A DNA stretch of 64,000 nucleotides from Paenibacillus sp. 1001270B_150601_E10 (GTDB lineage Bacteria > Bacillota > Bacilli > Paenibacillales > Paenibacillaceae). Location: assembly GCF_015558675.1 (NCBI RefSeq), contig NZ_JADMOL010000001.1:779765-843764 (forward strand). The letters are read 5' to 3'. Position numbers and translations under genes: made by a program. Below are positions 26,817-35,482 of this stretch, in pieces. The notes under the pieces were generated by a model. The model saw only the letters and a list, made by a program, of their open reading frames with translations, was not told where the DNA came from and did not search any database. Positions within the stretch are counted from its first letter, which is position 1; each line of letters begins with the position of its first letter.

Positions 26817-27010
26817 ACTCTGCTCCCCTACTTTCCGCTGAATCTATTGATGACAGCACAAGTACCTTTAGTTCATCCCACGACTGGATATCCCCTATAT
26901 TTTACCTACTGCCATCCCCCCTCACAAGATTAATCTTGGGAAGGAGCAATAAGGAAGAGTCCATTTACTCTATTCATCTTGGTTTTTGTAATCCTTTTAT
27001 AGAAAAATAA

Positions 27011-27034
27011 AAAATCACTCAAGAGAGTGACTTT
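27011..27034. terminator. Bidirectional hairpin terminator
   Basis: TCACTC / GAGTGA arms flanked by A-rich sequence on one side and CTTTT on the other. It follows the short relic frame at 27034-27140. Confidence 0.6.
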
Positions 27035-27140
27035 TAATCATCATTTCCAGCATGACGAAGCATGTCAATGGGAATAACGCATTCCCTAATGTATTCCTTG
27101 GGTGGCTTGTTACCTAACGAATCCCGACAAGCTGTATAAT
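27034..27140 (-). pseudogene. Short open fragment without a start, possible gene relic
   Basis: The minus strand reads an open stretch ending GNKPPKEYIRECVIPIDML, then RHAGNDD and stop. There is no start codon with a ribosome site, and a terminator cuts it off from the peptide gene at 27220. It looks like the end of a lost coding sequence. I do not recognise a family. Confidence 0.3.
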
Positions 27141-27142
27141 GG

Positions 27143-27174
27143 AAAAACCTCAGCTAGGTTAAACCGAGCTGAGG
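27143..27174 (-). terminator. Intrinsic terminator after the 52-residue peptide gene
   Basis: CCTCAGCT / AGCTGAGG arms, then five T on the minus strand. Confidence 0.8.
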
Positions 27175-27219
27175 AAAATATACCAACAATTTTTGCCGTT
27201 AATACTAATGGTAGCTGCT

Positions 27220-27378
27220 TCATGCTTTAATAACTTCAACCTTTTTATCCCCTGCTGTCTTCGCTGCCTCTAACGTTGTTTCACCTTGGTCAGCGACTAT
27301 TCCACCTGTAACCAGCATAGAGACAACTAAAGCTGCGGCGAGGGCTGTGAAAATTTTCTTTCTATTGCGATTAATCAT
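27220..27378 (-). CDS. Small exported peptide, 52 residues
   Basis: A short gene with GGAGGT six bases before its ATG and a good terminator after it. Residues 1-30 are a signal-like segment: positive start (MINRNRKKIF) then TALAAALVVSMLVTGGIVA. The remaining 20 or so residues end in KTAGDKKVEVIKA. The layout (signal peptide plus short tail) resembles pre-peptides of Phr or other export-and-return signals, but no Rap or other receptor gene is adjacent. It lies about 500 bp outside the integrative element. Confidence 0.6.
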   Translation of the reverse strand: MINRNRKKIFTALAAALVVSMLVTGGIVADQGETTLEAAKTAGDKKVEVIKA

Positions 27379-27830
27379 GACCATACCTCCATAATCAGTT
27401 ATGTGATAATCGGCTCAAGACTCATGCTACATATCCTTCTAGCAGGCTACTGAAACCCGTAATTAGGATTTAAAAACACAAGAACTCCAAATCTTTTCCC
27501 AAAAAACAATGTACTTTTTAGGAAATATACCTAATGATTGTATTATAACACACTTACAATAATTGCAAATTATTATTTTCCTTAAAATACTATTATTTCC
27601 AATCATAAAACAAGATAAAATAAAAGTGATCGCTACCGATATGAGTTTACTTGGCTATGCTCAAAAGCAATCTTTCAATGTTTTGGAGCATTGAAAATGA
27701 GCATTTATATTAAACTATCGTCCAGATCTATATATCTTAGGTATTTCGATTGATTTCTCTCCAAGTCATTCTAATCCACACTAACGGAACATCTACTGGG
27801 ATTCACCTCCCCTAAGACGATTCTCCAAAT
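27379..27830. other. Gene-free stretch
   Basis: About 450 bp, AT-rich, with no open frame that has a start and ribosome site on either strand. It holds the promoter side of the small peptide gene at 27378. I see no RNA signature or repeat in it. Confidence 0.5.
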
Positions 27831-27858
27831 AAAAAACGCAACCCTATACAGGTTGCGT
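27831..27858 (-). terminator. Original tRNA-Ala terminator, stranded at the left end of the element
   Basis: ACGCAACC / GGTTGCGT arms then six T on the minus strand, 14 bp beyond the attL copy of the tRNA 3' end. Before integration this terminator would have followed tRNA-Ala directly. Confidence 0.75.
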
Positions 27859-27871
27859 ATTCGTTAATTAT

Positions 27872-27918
27872 TTTGGTGGAGCCAAGGGGGATCGAACCCC
27901 TGACCTCATCGCTGCCAG
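27872..27918. repeat. attL: 47-bp copy of the tRNA-Ala 3' end
   Basis: Identical over 47 bp to 50243-50289. It covers the CCA end, acceptor strand, T arm and variable loop, and stops in the anticodon arm (GCTGCCAG, then diverges). This is the target-site duplication left by a tyrosine integrase inserting at a tRNA 3' end. Confidence 0.93.
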
Positions 27919-27956
27919 TGGAGAGATGGGGTTTTGTGCGTTAAGGAAAATGCGGG

Positions 27957-27983
27957 AGAAAGCCTTTTGGGGCAAGGCTTTCT
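27957..27983. terminator. Hairpin just inside attL
   Basis: AGAAAGCCTT / AAGGCTTTCT arms with a 7-base loop, running into TAAGTTTT on the plus strand. It may insulate the element from host transcription. Confidence 0.5.
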
Positions 27984-28037
27984 TAAGTTTTATGTTTCTG
28001 CATTCGAGTTCGCCTCAGTGCTCGGGAAAGAAAAAGT

Positions 28038-28056
28038 GTGACCAGAAATGTGACCA
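28038..28056. repeat. Left arm-type repeats, two GTGACCA copies 12 bp apart
   Basis: GTGACCA at 28038-28044 and 28050-28056, same orientation. The identical pair with the same 12-bp period occurs at 50147-50165 near attR. Such paired repeats near both ends are typical arm-type sites for a tyrosine integrase or excisionase. Confidence 0.65.
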
Positions 28057-28199
28057 ACACTGCACAATTTATAACATCATTATTCTTCACTTTTAAAAGA
28101 GCACATCCGCTCATTAACAATGTTGGACACCAGAAAAGGAATTCTGTCATATCTCGTCGAATTAGTGACCATAAACAAGTGACAGACAGGAGAGTGTAT

Positions 28200-29081
28200 G
28201 TGTTAACTTCACTTCGATATTTAGTTATATTACTTATTGTTATTCTCAGTATTTTTACATATCTATATTTCCGACCCTCAAATGTGCCGCAAACTGATAT
28301 TTTAAAAACATTAGTTAGTACAGTTCTTGGAGGGTTAATAACAGTATTTGTAACTTTTCGAGTAAACACTTACAACGCACAACAAAAATCAGCTTTGGAG
28401 AAGAAAAAAGACACTTACATCCCCATTGATGAAGAACTAAAAGAAGTACTGAAAAAAAGTGAAAAGGTATCCTACTGGAAAAGTTTAAATACAACTTTCG
28501 ATTTTCCTGAAATTGATAAGCAATTAGAGCGCTCCTATGTGTTTCTACCCAAAAAGCTAAAAACTAATCTTTTAAAACTAAAGAGCTTGGTGGAAGAACA
28601 AAAGACAATAAATCATTACAATATTGCAGAAGAAATAATTCTGAACAACTTTGCTAGAGCTCTAAAGGATTGTTATGGAGACAAAGGGTTCATTAGTTAT
28701 GAAAATCCGGATGAGGGAATTTTTGTTTATGAATTTCCTAAACCATATGAAATTTTGAAATATGAACTTAGTAAACGCGAAACTATTGATAACTTGATTG
28801 AGCATCATTATGAAAGATTTGAGTTTTATGAAAGTATACTACGAAGCCATAATGAACCCCTCATAATAGAACTGCCTGATATATATGATAATCGAAGCAT
28901 TGAAGTGGGTGAATTCATTGCTGAGTTCTACAACTTCTCAGATCAACTTTATGAAAATGAAAAAATCAAATTCAAACGCGAAATATACGAAGAAATCATA
29001 CAAGAGATAAAAAATGCCTCTACCGAGTTAAAAATCATCTTTAATCACATAAATAAAAAATATGAACGAGACAAATATTGA
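28200..29081 (+). CDS. Two-TM membrane protein of unknown function with a large cytosolic domain
   Basis: About 293 residues from GTG 28200 (AGGAGA six bases upstream); the longer reading from 28038 overlaps the arm repeats and lacks a ribosome site. TM1 is about residues 4-24 (LRYLVILLIVILSIFTYLYF) and TM2 about 34-54 (ILKTLVSTVLGGLITVFVTF). The rest is charged, helical and cytosolic. No enzymatic motif is seen. It lies at the element's left edge next to, and convergent with, the HEPN/OLD/HerA operon, and is flanked by a direct repeat of about 55 bp, so it may be separate cargo. A membrane-disrupting or sensor role in defence is possible but unproven. Confidence 0.6.
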   Translation: MLTSLRYLVILLIVILSIFTYLYFRPSNVPQTDILKTLVSTVLGGLITVFVTFRVNTYNAQQKSALEKKKDTYIPIDEELKEVLKKSEKVSYWKSLNTTFDFPEIDKQLERSYVFLPKKLKTNLLKLKSLVEEQKTINHYNIAEEIILNNFARALKDCYGDKGFISYENPDEGIFVYEFPKPYEILKYELSKRETIDNLIEHHYERFEFYESILRSHNEPLIIELPDIYDNRSIEVGEFIAEFYNFSDQLYENEKIKFKREIYEEIIQEIKNASTELKIIFNHINKKYERDKY

Positions 29082-29206
29082 AACATCCTGTACCACAAAT
29101 TGTTTTTTTGAACGTTGTATTTCTACGTTCGAGTATGCAGTGGCCCACAGGAAAGAAAAAGTTTGACCAGATGTAATGAAATAAAATTAAGTAGCTCGTA
29201 CGATTG

Positions 29207-30553
29207 CTAGTTCTTATAAAAATCCATGTATTTAAAATTACAATGAAACACAGCACCTATAACCAATTCGATCGTCTCATCTTTAAGACCTGCTCGCTTC
29301 AATAACATTATATAACTTAGGACTTCCATAAAACGAATATCTCTGGCCTCCTCATCTGTTAATTCCCTATAAAGATTATCATGTGCGATTTTTGCGCGCA
29401 ACTTAGATAATCTAGAAGCTAACTCCTTAATTTTAAAACCGTGAGGAAACAGAAAGGTTATAGATTCTTTGAAGATATCTTCTATTTTATAATATGCATT
29501 GATAATTTTCTTTTCTTGACCGTATTGAGTTCCTAACTGAGAAATTCGATTTCGGGCATTATCAAGAAAGGTACGTTCAATATCGTTTGCTGTATTTTTT
29601 TTCAATGCCTGTATGCAATTAAGCAAGTCATTTTTTACTGATCTCAGAAGCTCATCATTTTGTTGCAGATATTCTTCAGAATTTTTATTACATTCATATT
29701 CAAATGAAGCAAATATTGATAAGTATCTCTGTACGTCGTACTTATATGAATCATCTTCACTCAACGGAAAATGTCGAATAGAGAAATCTTGGTCATCTGA
29801 CACTAGCTGCAATATTTGATTAATATACGGTTTAAATATTTCATACTCTGAGTCACTTGTTTTTCTGTAATCTTTGGTAATGTAAATGTTCGAATACATA
29901 ATACCCAATATAGATTTATCGTGTGTTTCAGTAGGACCAAATAATTCAATCGGCTTCAGATTAATGTTTTGTTGGTATCTAACCAACTTAAGAAATTTCA
30001 CAATTGTCTCATATAAACCAAAAATAAAGTTGATATTACTCGTACTGTCAAATTCTACTCTGAGATGTGGATGAATTTTCAAATCGCTTGCGATTCCTTT
30101 TTCCAAAATATTTCCATAATATAGTGTCGCAGTTATCCTTTTTTCAGAGTAAGTAAAAATAAAGTCATCTGCCTTTATTTTATCGTACAATAAATCAGTA
30201 TCGAGCGATTCTCCTGCACTTTTCTTTCGGAAGAAATATTTTGATGGACTAAAGAAAACATCGATATCATCCCCAGTGATAGTAAAACCAGTAACATTAT
30301 ATTCACCAATTAATGCTACGTTATATTTAGTAACAAATCTAAATGAATTATCCCCACGTGGTATTATTTGTTTAACATAAGCAACTGACTTCTTGTAAAT
30401 CCGATTTTGATACTCAAGAAAAAAATTTGTTTTGTGGCAGTATTGGAACATGGTCCTAATATCTGATTCGTTTTTTGGAGTTACAATTAGACCATCATCA
30501 AGTCTTGAATATACGCATTCAATTCCTTCAAAGCAGAGATATCCTTGCTGCAT
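29207..30553 (-). CDS. HEPN-domain protein, ApeA-like candidate abortive-infection RNase
   Basis: 448 residues. The C-terminal 150 residues are helical with LRAKIAHDN: R386-x4-H391 is the HEPN ribonuclease motif. The N-terminal part is a beta-rich domain including FTITGDDIDVFFSPSKYFF, similar in layout to ApeA-type defence proteins. HEPN proteins of this kind cut tRNA or other RNA when a phage is sensed. The gene lies downstream of the HerA and OLD genes with an 87-bp gap containing a hairpin. GGGTGA precedes the ATG. The trigger and target are unknown. Confidence 0.68.
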   Translation of the reverse strand: MQQGYLCFEGIECVYSRLDDGLIVTPKNESDIRTMFQYCHKTNFFLEYQNRIYKKSVAYVKQIIPRGDNSFRFVTKYNVALIGEYNVTGFTITGDDIDVFFSPSKYFFRKKSAGESLDTDLLYDKIKADDFIFTYSEKRITATLYYGNILEKGIASDLKIHPHLRVEFDSTSNINFIFGLYETIVKFLKLVRYQQNINLKPIELFGPTETHDKSILGIMYSNIYITKDYRKTSDSEYEIFKPYINQILQLVSDDQDFSIRHFPLSEDDSYKYDVQRYLSIFASFEYECNKNSEEYLQQNDELLRSVKNDLLNCIQALKKNTANDIERTFLDNARNRISQLGTQYGQEKKIINAYYKIEDIFKESITFLFPHGFKIKELASRLSKLRAKIAHDNLYRELTDEEARDIRFMEVLSYIMLLKRAGLKDETIELVIGAVFHCNFKYMDFYKN

Positions 30554-30596
30554 ACTATCACCCTATCATATTTGAAAATGGTCAGTATTTTTAAAT

Positions 30597-30628
30597 GGAC
30601 ACACGAGATAAATCATCTTCGTGTGTCC
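30597..30628 (-). terminator. Perfect hairpin between the OLD and HEPN genes
   Basis: GGACACACGA / TCGTGTGTCC 10-bp arms, 12-base loop, located between the OLD stop (30641) and HEPN start (30553). Its T tract on the minus strand is poor (ATTTAAAAAT), so it may lower HEPN expression or stabilise RNA rather than stop transcription fully. Confidence 0.55.
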
Positions 30629-30640
30629 TAAATCTTTTTT

Positions 30641-32515
30641 CTAAATATCTCCAAAATAATTAGCCTTCTTAATGTGTTCAATTAAGTCTGCAATATCTTT
30701 TTTGAGTTCATCTGAGTAATGGACAAGCTGCCATCTTTCAACTATAGACTTGGCAATACTAGCCTTTTTCTTTGAAAGATCATCAGCTATGCCCGTCAAT
30801 TGCTCAGGTAGTAATTGACAGCCATCATCAAAAATATATTTTTTAGCGTAGTGTTCATCAAATGATTCATATAGTCCCAAACTTGTTTCATCAAGTGTAT
30901 ACTTTAGATTCTTTCTAGTTCTCTCACGTGTACCAGTTTTCACATAAACATACTTTCGTAGGTATTCTTCAGAAAATAATACATCATCCAATAAAGATTT
31001 TGGTATGTAATTCTCTATTTCTCTACCTTTAGTTACCCAAATATACGCATAGTCCTTTAAAGATCGACCATCATCAAATGTTGTTTCAGCAATGCGCTGA
31101 ATTAATTTGCTCACCCTACCTTTTAAATCAGCGTCTTTATGTTTTTTATCAGAATCACAAACAATGACAGAATATCTACTTGTTCTAAGCACATTGATAT
31201 AATCTTCATTATCTATTAAATCATAATTAGCCAAATTAGCACCACCATACATTAGAAAACTATAGTGCTTACCTTCAATTAAGTCTGAATTATCTTTTAT
31301 CCATTTATTCAGATAAGTTCGATCACTTGGCCCCTCAACCCAAATCACAGAATTACTTTGCAGTAGTTGTGATGGCCGAATTCCAAGTTCATCAAGTAAA
31401 CTGTATTGTTCTAAAACCTCAGTACACGGAACGATATTGGATGCATGAACATCTCTTCGATAGATTCGATGAATACTCCAGTTACTATTAACTTGATCTA
31501 TTAAAATTGATGAATGAGTTGAAATAAAGAAACGATGGTTGAGAAAAGTATCTTCCATGATCTTTACTAATTGAACAACAGCCTCTGGATGAAGATTGCT
31601 TTCTGGCTCTTCAATAAATACATTCAATTGTCTCTCGCGATTTAAATGAAGATATGAGAGCAACATTACAAGTTGCGAAACACCAGTTCCTAGATTTTCT
31701 AATGAAGCTGAAATTTCTTTTGTACCCCGTCTTATATAAAATCTCAACTTATCATTTGTAGGATCAAGAACTATACTTGGTTCTAAAAGAATGGTTTTTA
31801 ACCATTCTTCAAGGCAATTTTTAAATTCTCTCCACTCTGTATCGTGTTCATTCCTAACTCTGATAATTTCTTGAACGATATTACTACCATCAAAGTCACT
31901 TTCAATGAACTCTGAGCTATTCCTTGAATGGTGTCTGACTGGATCAACAAATACCAAACTTTCAATAAAGTTCCTCCAATAAATAACAGTTTCGAGAGGA
32001 TATCCAACTCCTTCTACAGGATTTTCATATGACATACTTATTGGATTTAATACCTTCGGATTATTTTCTTTAAACTCTTCAAGTAAACATAGATCATTTT
32101 CATATTTAACAGCGAAGCAACTTTTACCCTCGCCAATCATATGATGTGCTTTTAAGTTTATTTCTTTTGACTGATGTAAAGTGGGTATCTCTTTCTCAAA
32201 ATTAAAAGAGTCGATCCCCTCTAACTGTATATTACAAATAATATCCTGTCCTTCGTACGACCATGTATCACTTACATTAAATGCGGAAGGTATAGAATTC
32301 AGAAGATCATATTCTCCCAGTCCGTCTTTTCGTTTCCGACTTGCAGAAGCACTTGTAATTACATTTCGAATTTGAAATAAATATTTGAATATATTTGATT
32401 TGCCTGCATTGTTCGGACCAATTATAAGATTAATTTTTTTAAAATCTCCAATAGATACTCCCTCATCACTGGAAAATGATCTCCAACCGCGGACATTGAT
32501 TGATTTGATGTTCAT
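30641..32515 (-). CDS. OLD-family ATPase with TOPRIM nuclease domain
   Basis: 624 residues. Residues 1-370 form an ABC/SMC-like ATPase: Walker A GPNNAGKSN (33-41), then VFIEEPESNLHPEAVVQL (Walker B/D-loop) and FISTHSSILIDQV. Residues 390-515 are the TOPRIM nuclease: VEGPSDRTYL with E394, VCDSD with D454 and D456, and GREIENYI with E499 and E501. OLD proteins are ATP-controlled DNA nucleases in defence systems such as Gabija (GajA). Its partner here is a HerA ATPase only 3 bp away, not a UvrD-like helicase, so it is not Gabija. It probably forms a nuclease/translocase complex with HerA. Confidence 0.85.
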   Translation of the reverse strand: MNIKSINVRGWRSFSSDEGVSIGDFKKINLIIGPNNAGKSNIFKYLFQIRNVITSASASRKRKDGLGEYDLLNSIPSAFNVSDTWSYEGQDIICNIQLEGIDSFNFEKEIPTLHQSKEINLKAHHMIGEGKSCFAVKYENDLCLLEEFKENNPKVLNPISMSYENPVEGVGYPLETVIYWRNFIESLVFVDPVRHHSRNSSEFIESDFDGSNIVQEIIRVRNEHDTEWREFKNCLEEWLKTILLEPSIVLDPTNDKLRFYIRRGTKEISASLENLGTGVSQLVMLLSYLHLNRERQLNVFIEEPESNLHPEAVVQLVKIMEDTFLNHRFFISTHSSILIDQVNSNWSIHRIYRRDVHASNIVPCTEVLEQYSLLDELGIRPSQLLQSNSVIWVEGPSDRTYLNKWIKDNSDLIEGKHYSFLMYGGANLANYDLIDNEDYINVLRTSRYSVIVCDSDKKHKDADLKGRVSKLIQRIAETTFDDGRSLKDYAYIWVTKGREIENYIPKSLLDDVLFSEEYLRKYVYVKTGTRERTRKNLKYTLDETSLGLYESFDEHYAKKYIFDDGCQLLPEQLTGIADDLSKKKASIAKSIVERWQLVHYSDELKKDIADLIEHIKKANYFGDI

Positions 32516-32518
32516 TAT

Positions 32519-34144
32519 CTATTCCTTTTTTTCTAAATTTCTTTCCCGGGTTATCCACCTTTTAGCTATGTCATCAACTTTATAACCTGGAGGGGGGCCA
32601 TCCACCCAAGACTTATGAAATCTAACATCATTACTTTTTGGTTTAGGCTCTGGAAGATCAAATTGAACTTTTCCCGGCAAAGTCATCGCATCTCCAGTCA
32701 CCAATGCTTCCCCATCTCTTAGACTAGAAAGGACATCTGCTTGATCACCTAATGTATCAGGCAGGAGACGCCTAATTTTATTTTGGTCCATATCGTTTGT
32801 AAGCCTTAGAGTAATGAAAGTTCCGCATTGTGAAAGAACTGTTGAAGAGATATTTGATGGCCTTTGTGTAACTACTATAAGGCTCAAACCGTACTTACGG
32901 CCTTCTTTAGCTACTTTTTCAACTCTTTCCAGACAGAGAGAGTATTTTGAAGCTGAATCTTCAGGAATATATGTATGAGCTTCTTCCAATATCAATGCAA
33001 TAGGTAAGTTTTCAGGATCCATATCCCAATAACGATAATCGAAACATAATCTAGTTAAAACGCCAACACAAATAGTTCTTACTTCGGCTGGTAACCCACT
33101 TAAGTCTAAAACAGAAATATACTTCTGTTTTCCTGATTCAAGTCCTAGTAAAAATGTAAAGTACGCGGACAAACTTTTTTTATTAGAAACGTCCGTTTTT
33201 AAGAATGAAAAGCGAGTATCGTTTTGAATGCTTTGGAACTTCAGAAGCATTTTGTTAAAAGGATCTTTCTTTGTTTCTGATGTTTCTTTATCTCTCTTTT
33301 TTTCAATATCACCAAGAAACTCTTCCATACTGAAAAATACAGGACTGTCTACAGAAACTTTGTCCTTTTCTGCTTCAGCAACTCCCTTTTTCTTAAGAGA
33401 TTCAATTAATTCTTTAATGTACATTTTTTGAGTCCCACCCGCTTCAGGGTAGTAGATGTTAATAAATTCGTCCAGATCTAAGAACCAGTACGGCAAAGAG
33501 AATTTATCCCAATCAATGCAGTTTGACTTCTCTTTCCATTTCCCAGAGAATGCATTCCGATACTCATTGTGAATATCAAAAAACACCAATCTTGGTTGAG
33601 GATAATTTTCCAGAATTGATTGGGCGATTCTTGCAACTGTACTGCTTTTCCCGCTACCTGTAGTCCCAACAATCGCAGTATGTCTTCCGAGCAACTTGTC
33701 AAGATGTAGATAGGCGTCACCGGCCCCTTTCATGGAACGTTGACCTACTTTGAAATATTTTTTCTTCTCTCGCTCATTAAGATTTATCCCCAAGAGGAAA
33801 TTCACTTGATCCCCATTCAATAAATACGCATCACAACCAACCGTCGGTAATTTATTCACGCCTCGTGTAAACCTATTGTTTGCATCAGTACTTCCTACTA
33901 TAGCTACCTCAACAATTTTATTTTCAATTATTGACTCCCGACGTTCAACTTCCTCTATTAAGACTCTTGTTATTGTGCAAATAGTATCTCCATGAAATCC
34001 ACCACAATTAACAAATGAACCAACCTCAGCATGCAGTGTTGTTTCTCCATCAATACTTTTTAAAGATTCTGCTTTAATTGTTAATTTACTACCATCTACA
34101 CAATTAACTTTTCCAAATCCCAAAGATTCTTTTCTTAAGTCCAT
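32519..34144 (-). CDS. HerA-type hexameric ATPase/DNA translocase (DUF87)
   Basis: 541 residues from ATG 34144 (AGGAGAG eight bases upstream). An N-terminal barrel (residues 1-120) precedes Walker A IVGTTGSGKSST (K166) and Walker B IALILEEAHTYIP, then VTQRPSNISSTVLSQCG as the sensor region and LVTGDAM near the end. HerA works with NurA or other nucleases in DNA end processing; in bacterial defence it pairs with Sir2, DUF4297 or nucleases. Here it is first of a HerA-OLD-HEPN operon; the stop and the next start are 3 bp apart, so the products are likely made together in fixed ratio. Confidence 0.85.
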   Translation of the reverse strand: MDLRKESLGFGKVNCVDGSKLTIKAESLKSIDGETTLHAEVGSFVNCGGFHGDTICTITRVLIEEVERRESIIENKIVEVAIVGSTDANNRFTRGVNKLPTVGCDAYLLNGDQVNFLLGINLNEREKKKYFKVGQRSMKGAGDAYLHLDKLLGRHTAIVGTTGSGKSSTVARIAQSILENYPQPRLVFFDIHNEYRNAFSGKWKEKSNCIDWDKFSLPYWFLDLDEFINIYYPEAGGTQKMYIKELIESLKKKGVAEAEKDKVSVDSPVFFSMEEFLGDIEKKRDKETSETKKDPFNKMLLKFQSIQNDTRFSFLKTDVSNKKSLSAYFTFLLGLESGKQKYISVLDLSGLPAEVRTICVGVLTRLCFDYRYWDMDPENLPIALILEEAHTYIPEDSASKYSLCLERVEKVAKEGRKYGLSLIVVTQRPSNISSTVLSQCGTFITLRLTNDMDQNKIRRLLPDTLGDQADVLSSLRDGEALVTGDAMTLPGKVQFDLPEPKPKSNDVRFHKSWVDGPPPGYKVDDIAKRWITRERNLEKKE

Positions 34145-34272
34145 TTGCGCTACTCTCCTTAAGAACATTAATAAAGGTTATTTTATGATTCTCTGTGAAA
34201 GAGTTAAACTTCATTTTGACGTGGAAATATCTCCTATAGATAAAGGTTCGACATTTTCCGTCTTTTCCCTTC

Positions 34273-34284
34273 CCTGTAAACAGG
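34273..34284. promoter_or_regulatory. 12-bp palindrome in the divergent region between HerA and RadC
   Basis: CCTGTAAACAGG lies 130 bp upstream of the HerA start and 180 bp before RadC. It is a candidate operator; no regulator is assigned. Confidence 0.3.
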
Positions 34285-34396
34285 AAATTAGACCTCTATA
34301 AATAAGATAATTGGTACTTTTATGAATAATAAATCTATATTATATCCCTGATACCTATGCATGATAGGTAGTCCTCGCAAGAGACTAATCATGTAG

Positions 34397-34430
34397 GAGC
34401 CGGATCCAATCCAATGTGTCCGGCTCTTTC
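34397..34430 (+). terminator. Terminator-like hairpin in the RadC leader
   Basis: GAGCCGGA / TCCGGCTC arms followed by TTTCTTATC, 35 bp before the RadC start with no plus-strand gene upstream. It may be a leader attenuator. Confidence 0.45.
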
Positions 34431-34462
34431 TTATCCCAAATCCAATTTCAGGAGGAGTCCAA

Positions 34463-35071
34463 ATGAACCTTCAGCACAATGAAAATTTGAAATCGCTTCT
34501 GTCCCAATCCCTCAGGGAGCAACAGGACAGCTACACGATCCAGCAGCTTTTTGAACAGTTTCCAACGACCATGGAACTATTAGATGTTTCCGAACAGCAA
34601 TTAACAACGATTAAAGGTATTGGCATAAGAAAAGCTCGACAAATCACTGCAATGCTTAAGCTGGCAAAAGCACTCACAATACCTACCAGCGAACCGTATA
34701 CCGTCCGAACCCCCAAGGATGTGTATTCCTTGCTCTCCCAAGACCTTTGCCATCTGACCAAAGAGCATTTCATATGCCTGTTCCTAAACACAAAGAATCG
34801 CCTCATTACTAAGGAGATTATCTCTATTGGCTCTCTCAACGCTGCAATCGTCCATCCAAGGGAAGTCTTCCGAGCTGCAATTAAACGTGCCAGCGCCTCC
34901 CTGATCTGCGCTCATAACCATCCGAGCGGGGACTCTACTCCGTCTCCAGAAGACGTTGAATTAACAAAAAGGCTGGTGAATACAGGCCAAATCATTGGCA
35001 TAGAAGTGTTAGATCATATCATTATTGGGGGGAATAACTTTGTCAGTCTTAAAGAAAGAGGCCTAATGTGA
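34463..35071 (+). CDS. radC: RadC-family JAB/MPN domain protein
   Basis: 202 residues. A helix-hairpin-helix region at 25-65 (LTTIKGIGIRKARQITAML) precedes the RadC JAMM domain with ICAHNHPSGDSTPSPEDVEL, the HxHxnD zinc site of JAB metallopeptidase-fold proteins. RadC proteins are common on mobile elements; despite the name, their role in repair is not established. AGGAGGAG precedes the ATG. The gene starts the plus-strand cargo block of the element. Confidence 0.9.
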   Translation: MNLQHNENLKSLLSQSLREQQDSYTIQQLFEQFPTTMELLDVSEQQLTTIKGIGIRKARQITAMLKLAKALTIPTSEPYTVRTPKDVYSLLSQDLCHLTKEHFICLFLNTKNRLITKEIISIGSLNAAIVHPREVFRAAIKRASASLICAHNHPSGDSTPSPEDVELTKRLVNTGQIIGIEVLDHIIIGGNNFVSLKERGLM

Positions 35072-35192
35072 ATATGAGCGGGTGAAGATTAACCCTTGAT
35101 AGAATCACTAAAAATGTGTATATTAATTCTCAAACATTGCTTTTCCCCACTTAATAATTGGAACTCGCGATTTCAGCAAAGGTTCCACAGCC

Positions 35193-35330
35193 GCAAAGCC
35201 TTCAAGCTTTGCATTAGCTGCCAATAATATCCAACATTTGACGCAGACACAAGACAACTTTAAAGATTCATGAGGAAATGTTTATTTCTCATGCAGTCTT
35301 ACAGTTGCCTTCGTGGTAGGCGTCTTTTTT
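35193..35330 (+). terminator. Structured 3' region with terminator after RadC
   Basis: A GCAAAGC / GCTTTGC hairpin (35193-35212), then nested stems GACGC/GCGTC, CAAC/GTTG and CATGAGgAAAT/ATTTcTCATG (35240-35324) ending in six T. It terminates RadC transcription or acts as the leader of the following XRE operon. Confidence 0.55.
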
Positions 35331-35482
35331 ATTGTCCAAAAAAGGGGGGGATTCCGTATATTTAGCAGCAGTCTAATCTAAACAAATAATCACGATATCG
35401 TATCCACAGGTACTTTTTTAATGGCTCTATCATATTGAAGCAAAGATAGTAAAATTCTATTCTTTTTATGGAGGTGATGAAT

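Noticed and set aside
27872..27925. A second tRNA-Ala gene
   Set aside because: Only the 3' 47 bases are present; the sequence diverges in the anticodon arm, so it is an attachment-site copy.
30641..34144. Gabija (GajA/GajB) system
   Set aside because: The OLD protein's partner is a HerA ATPase, not a UvrD-like helicase.
35165..35225. Possible c-di-GMP-I riboswitch (AGCAAAGG and CCGCAAAGCC blocks upstream of the XRE gene)
   Set aside because: The GCAAA blocks resemble the GEMM core, but the P1b stem with its GAAA tetraloop is absent and the spacing is too short.
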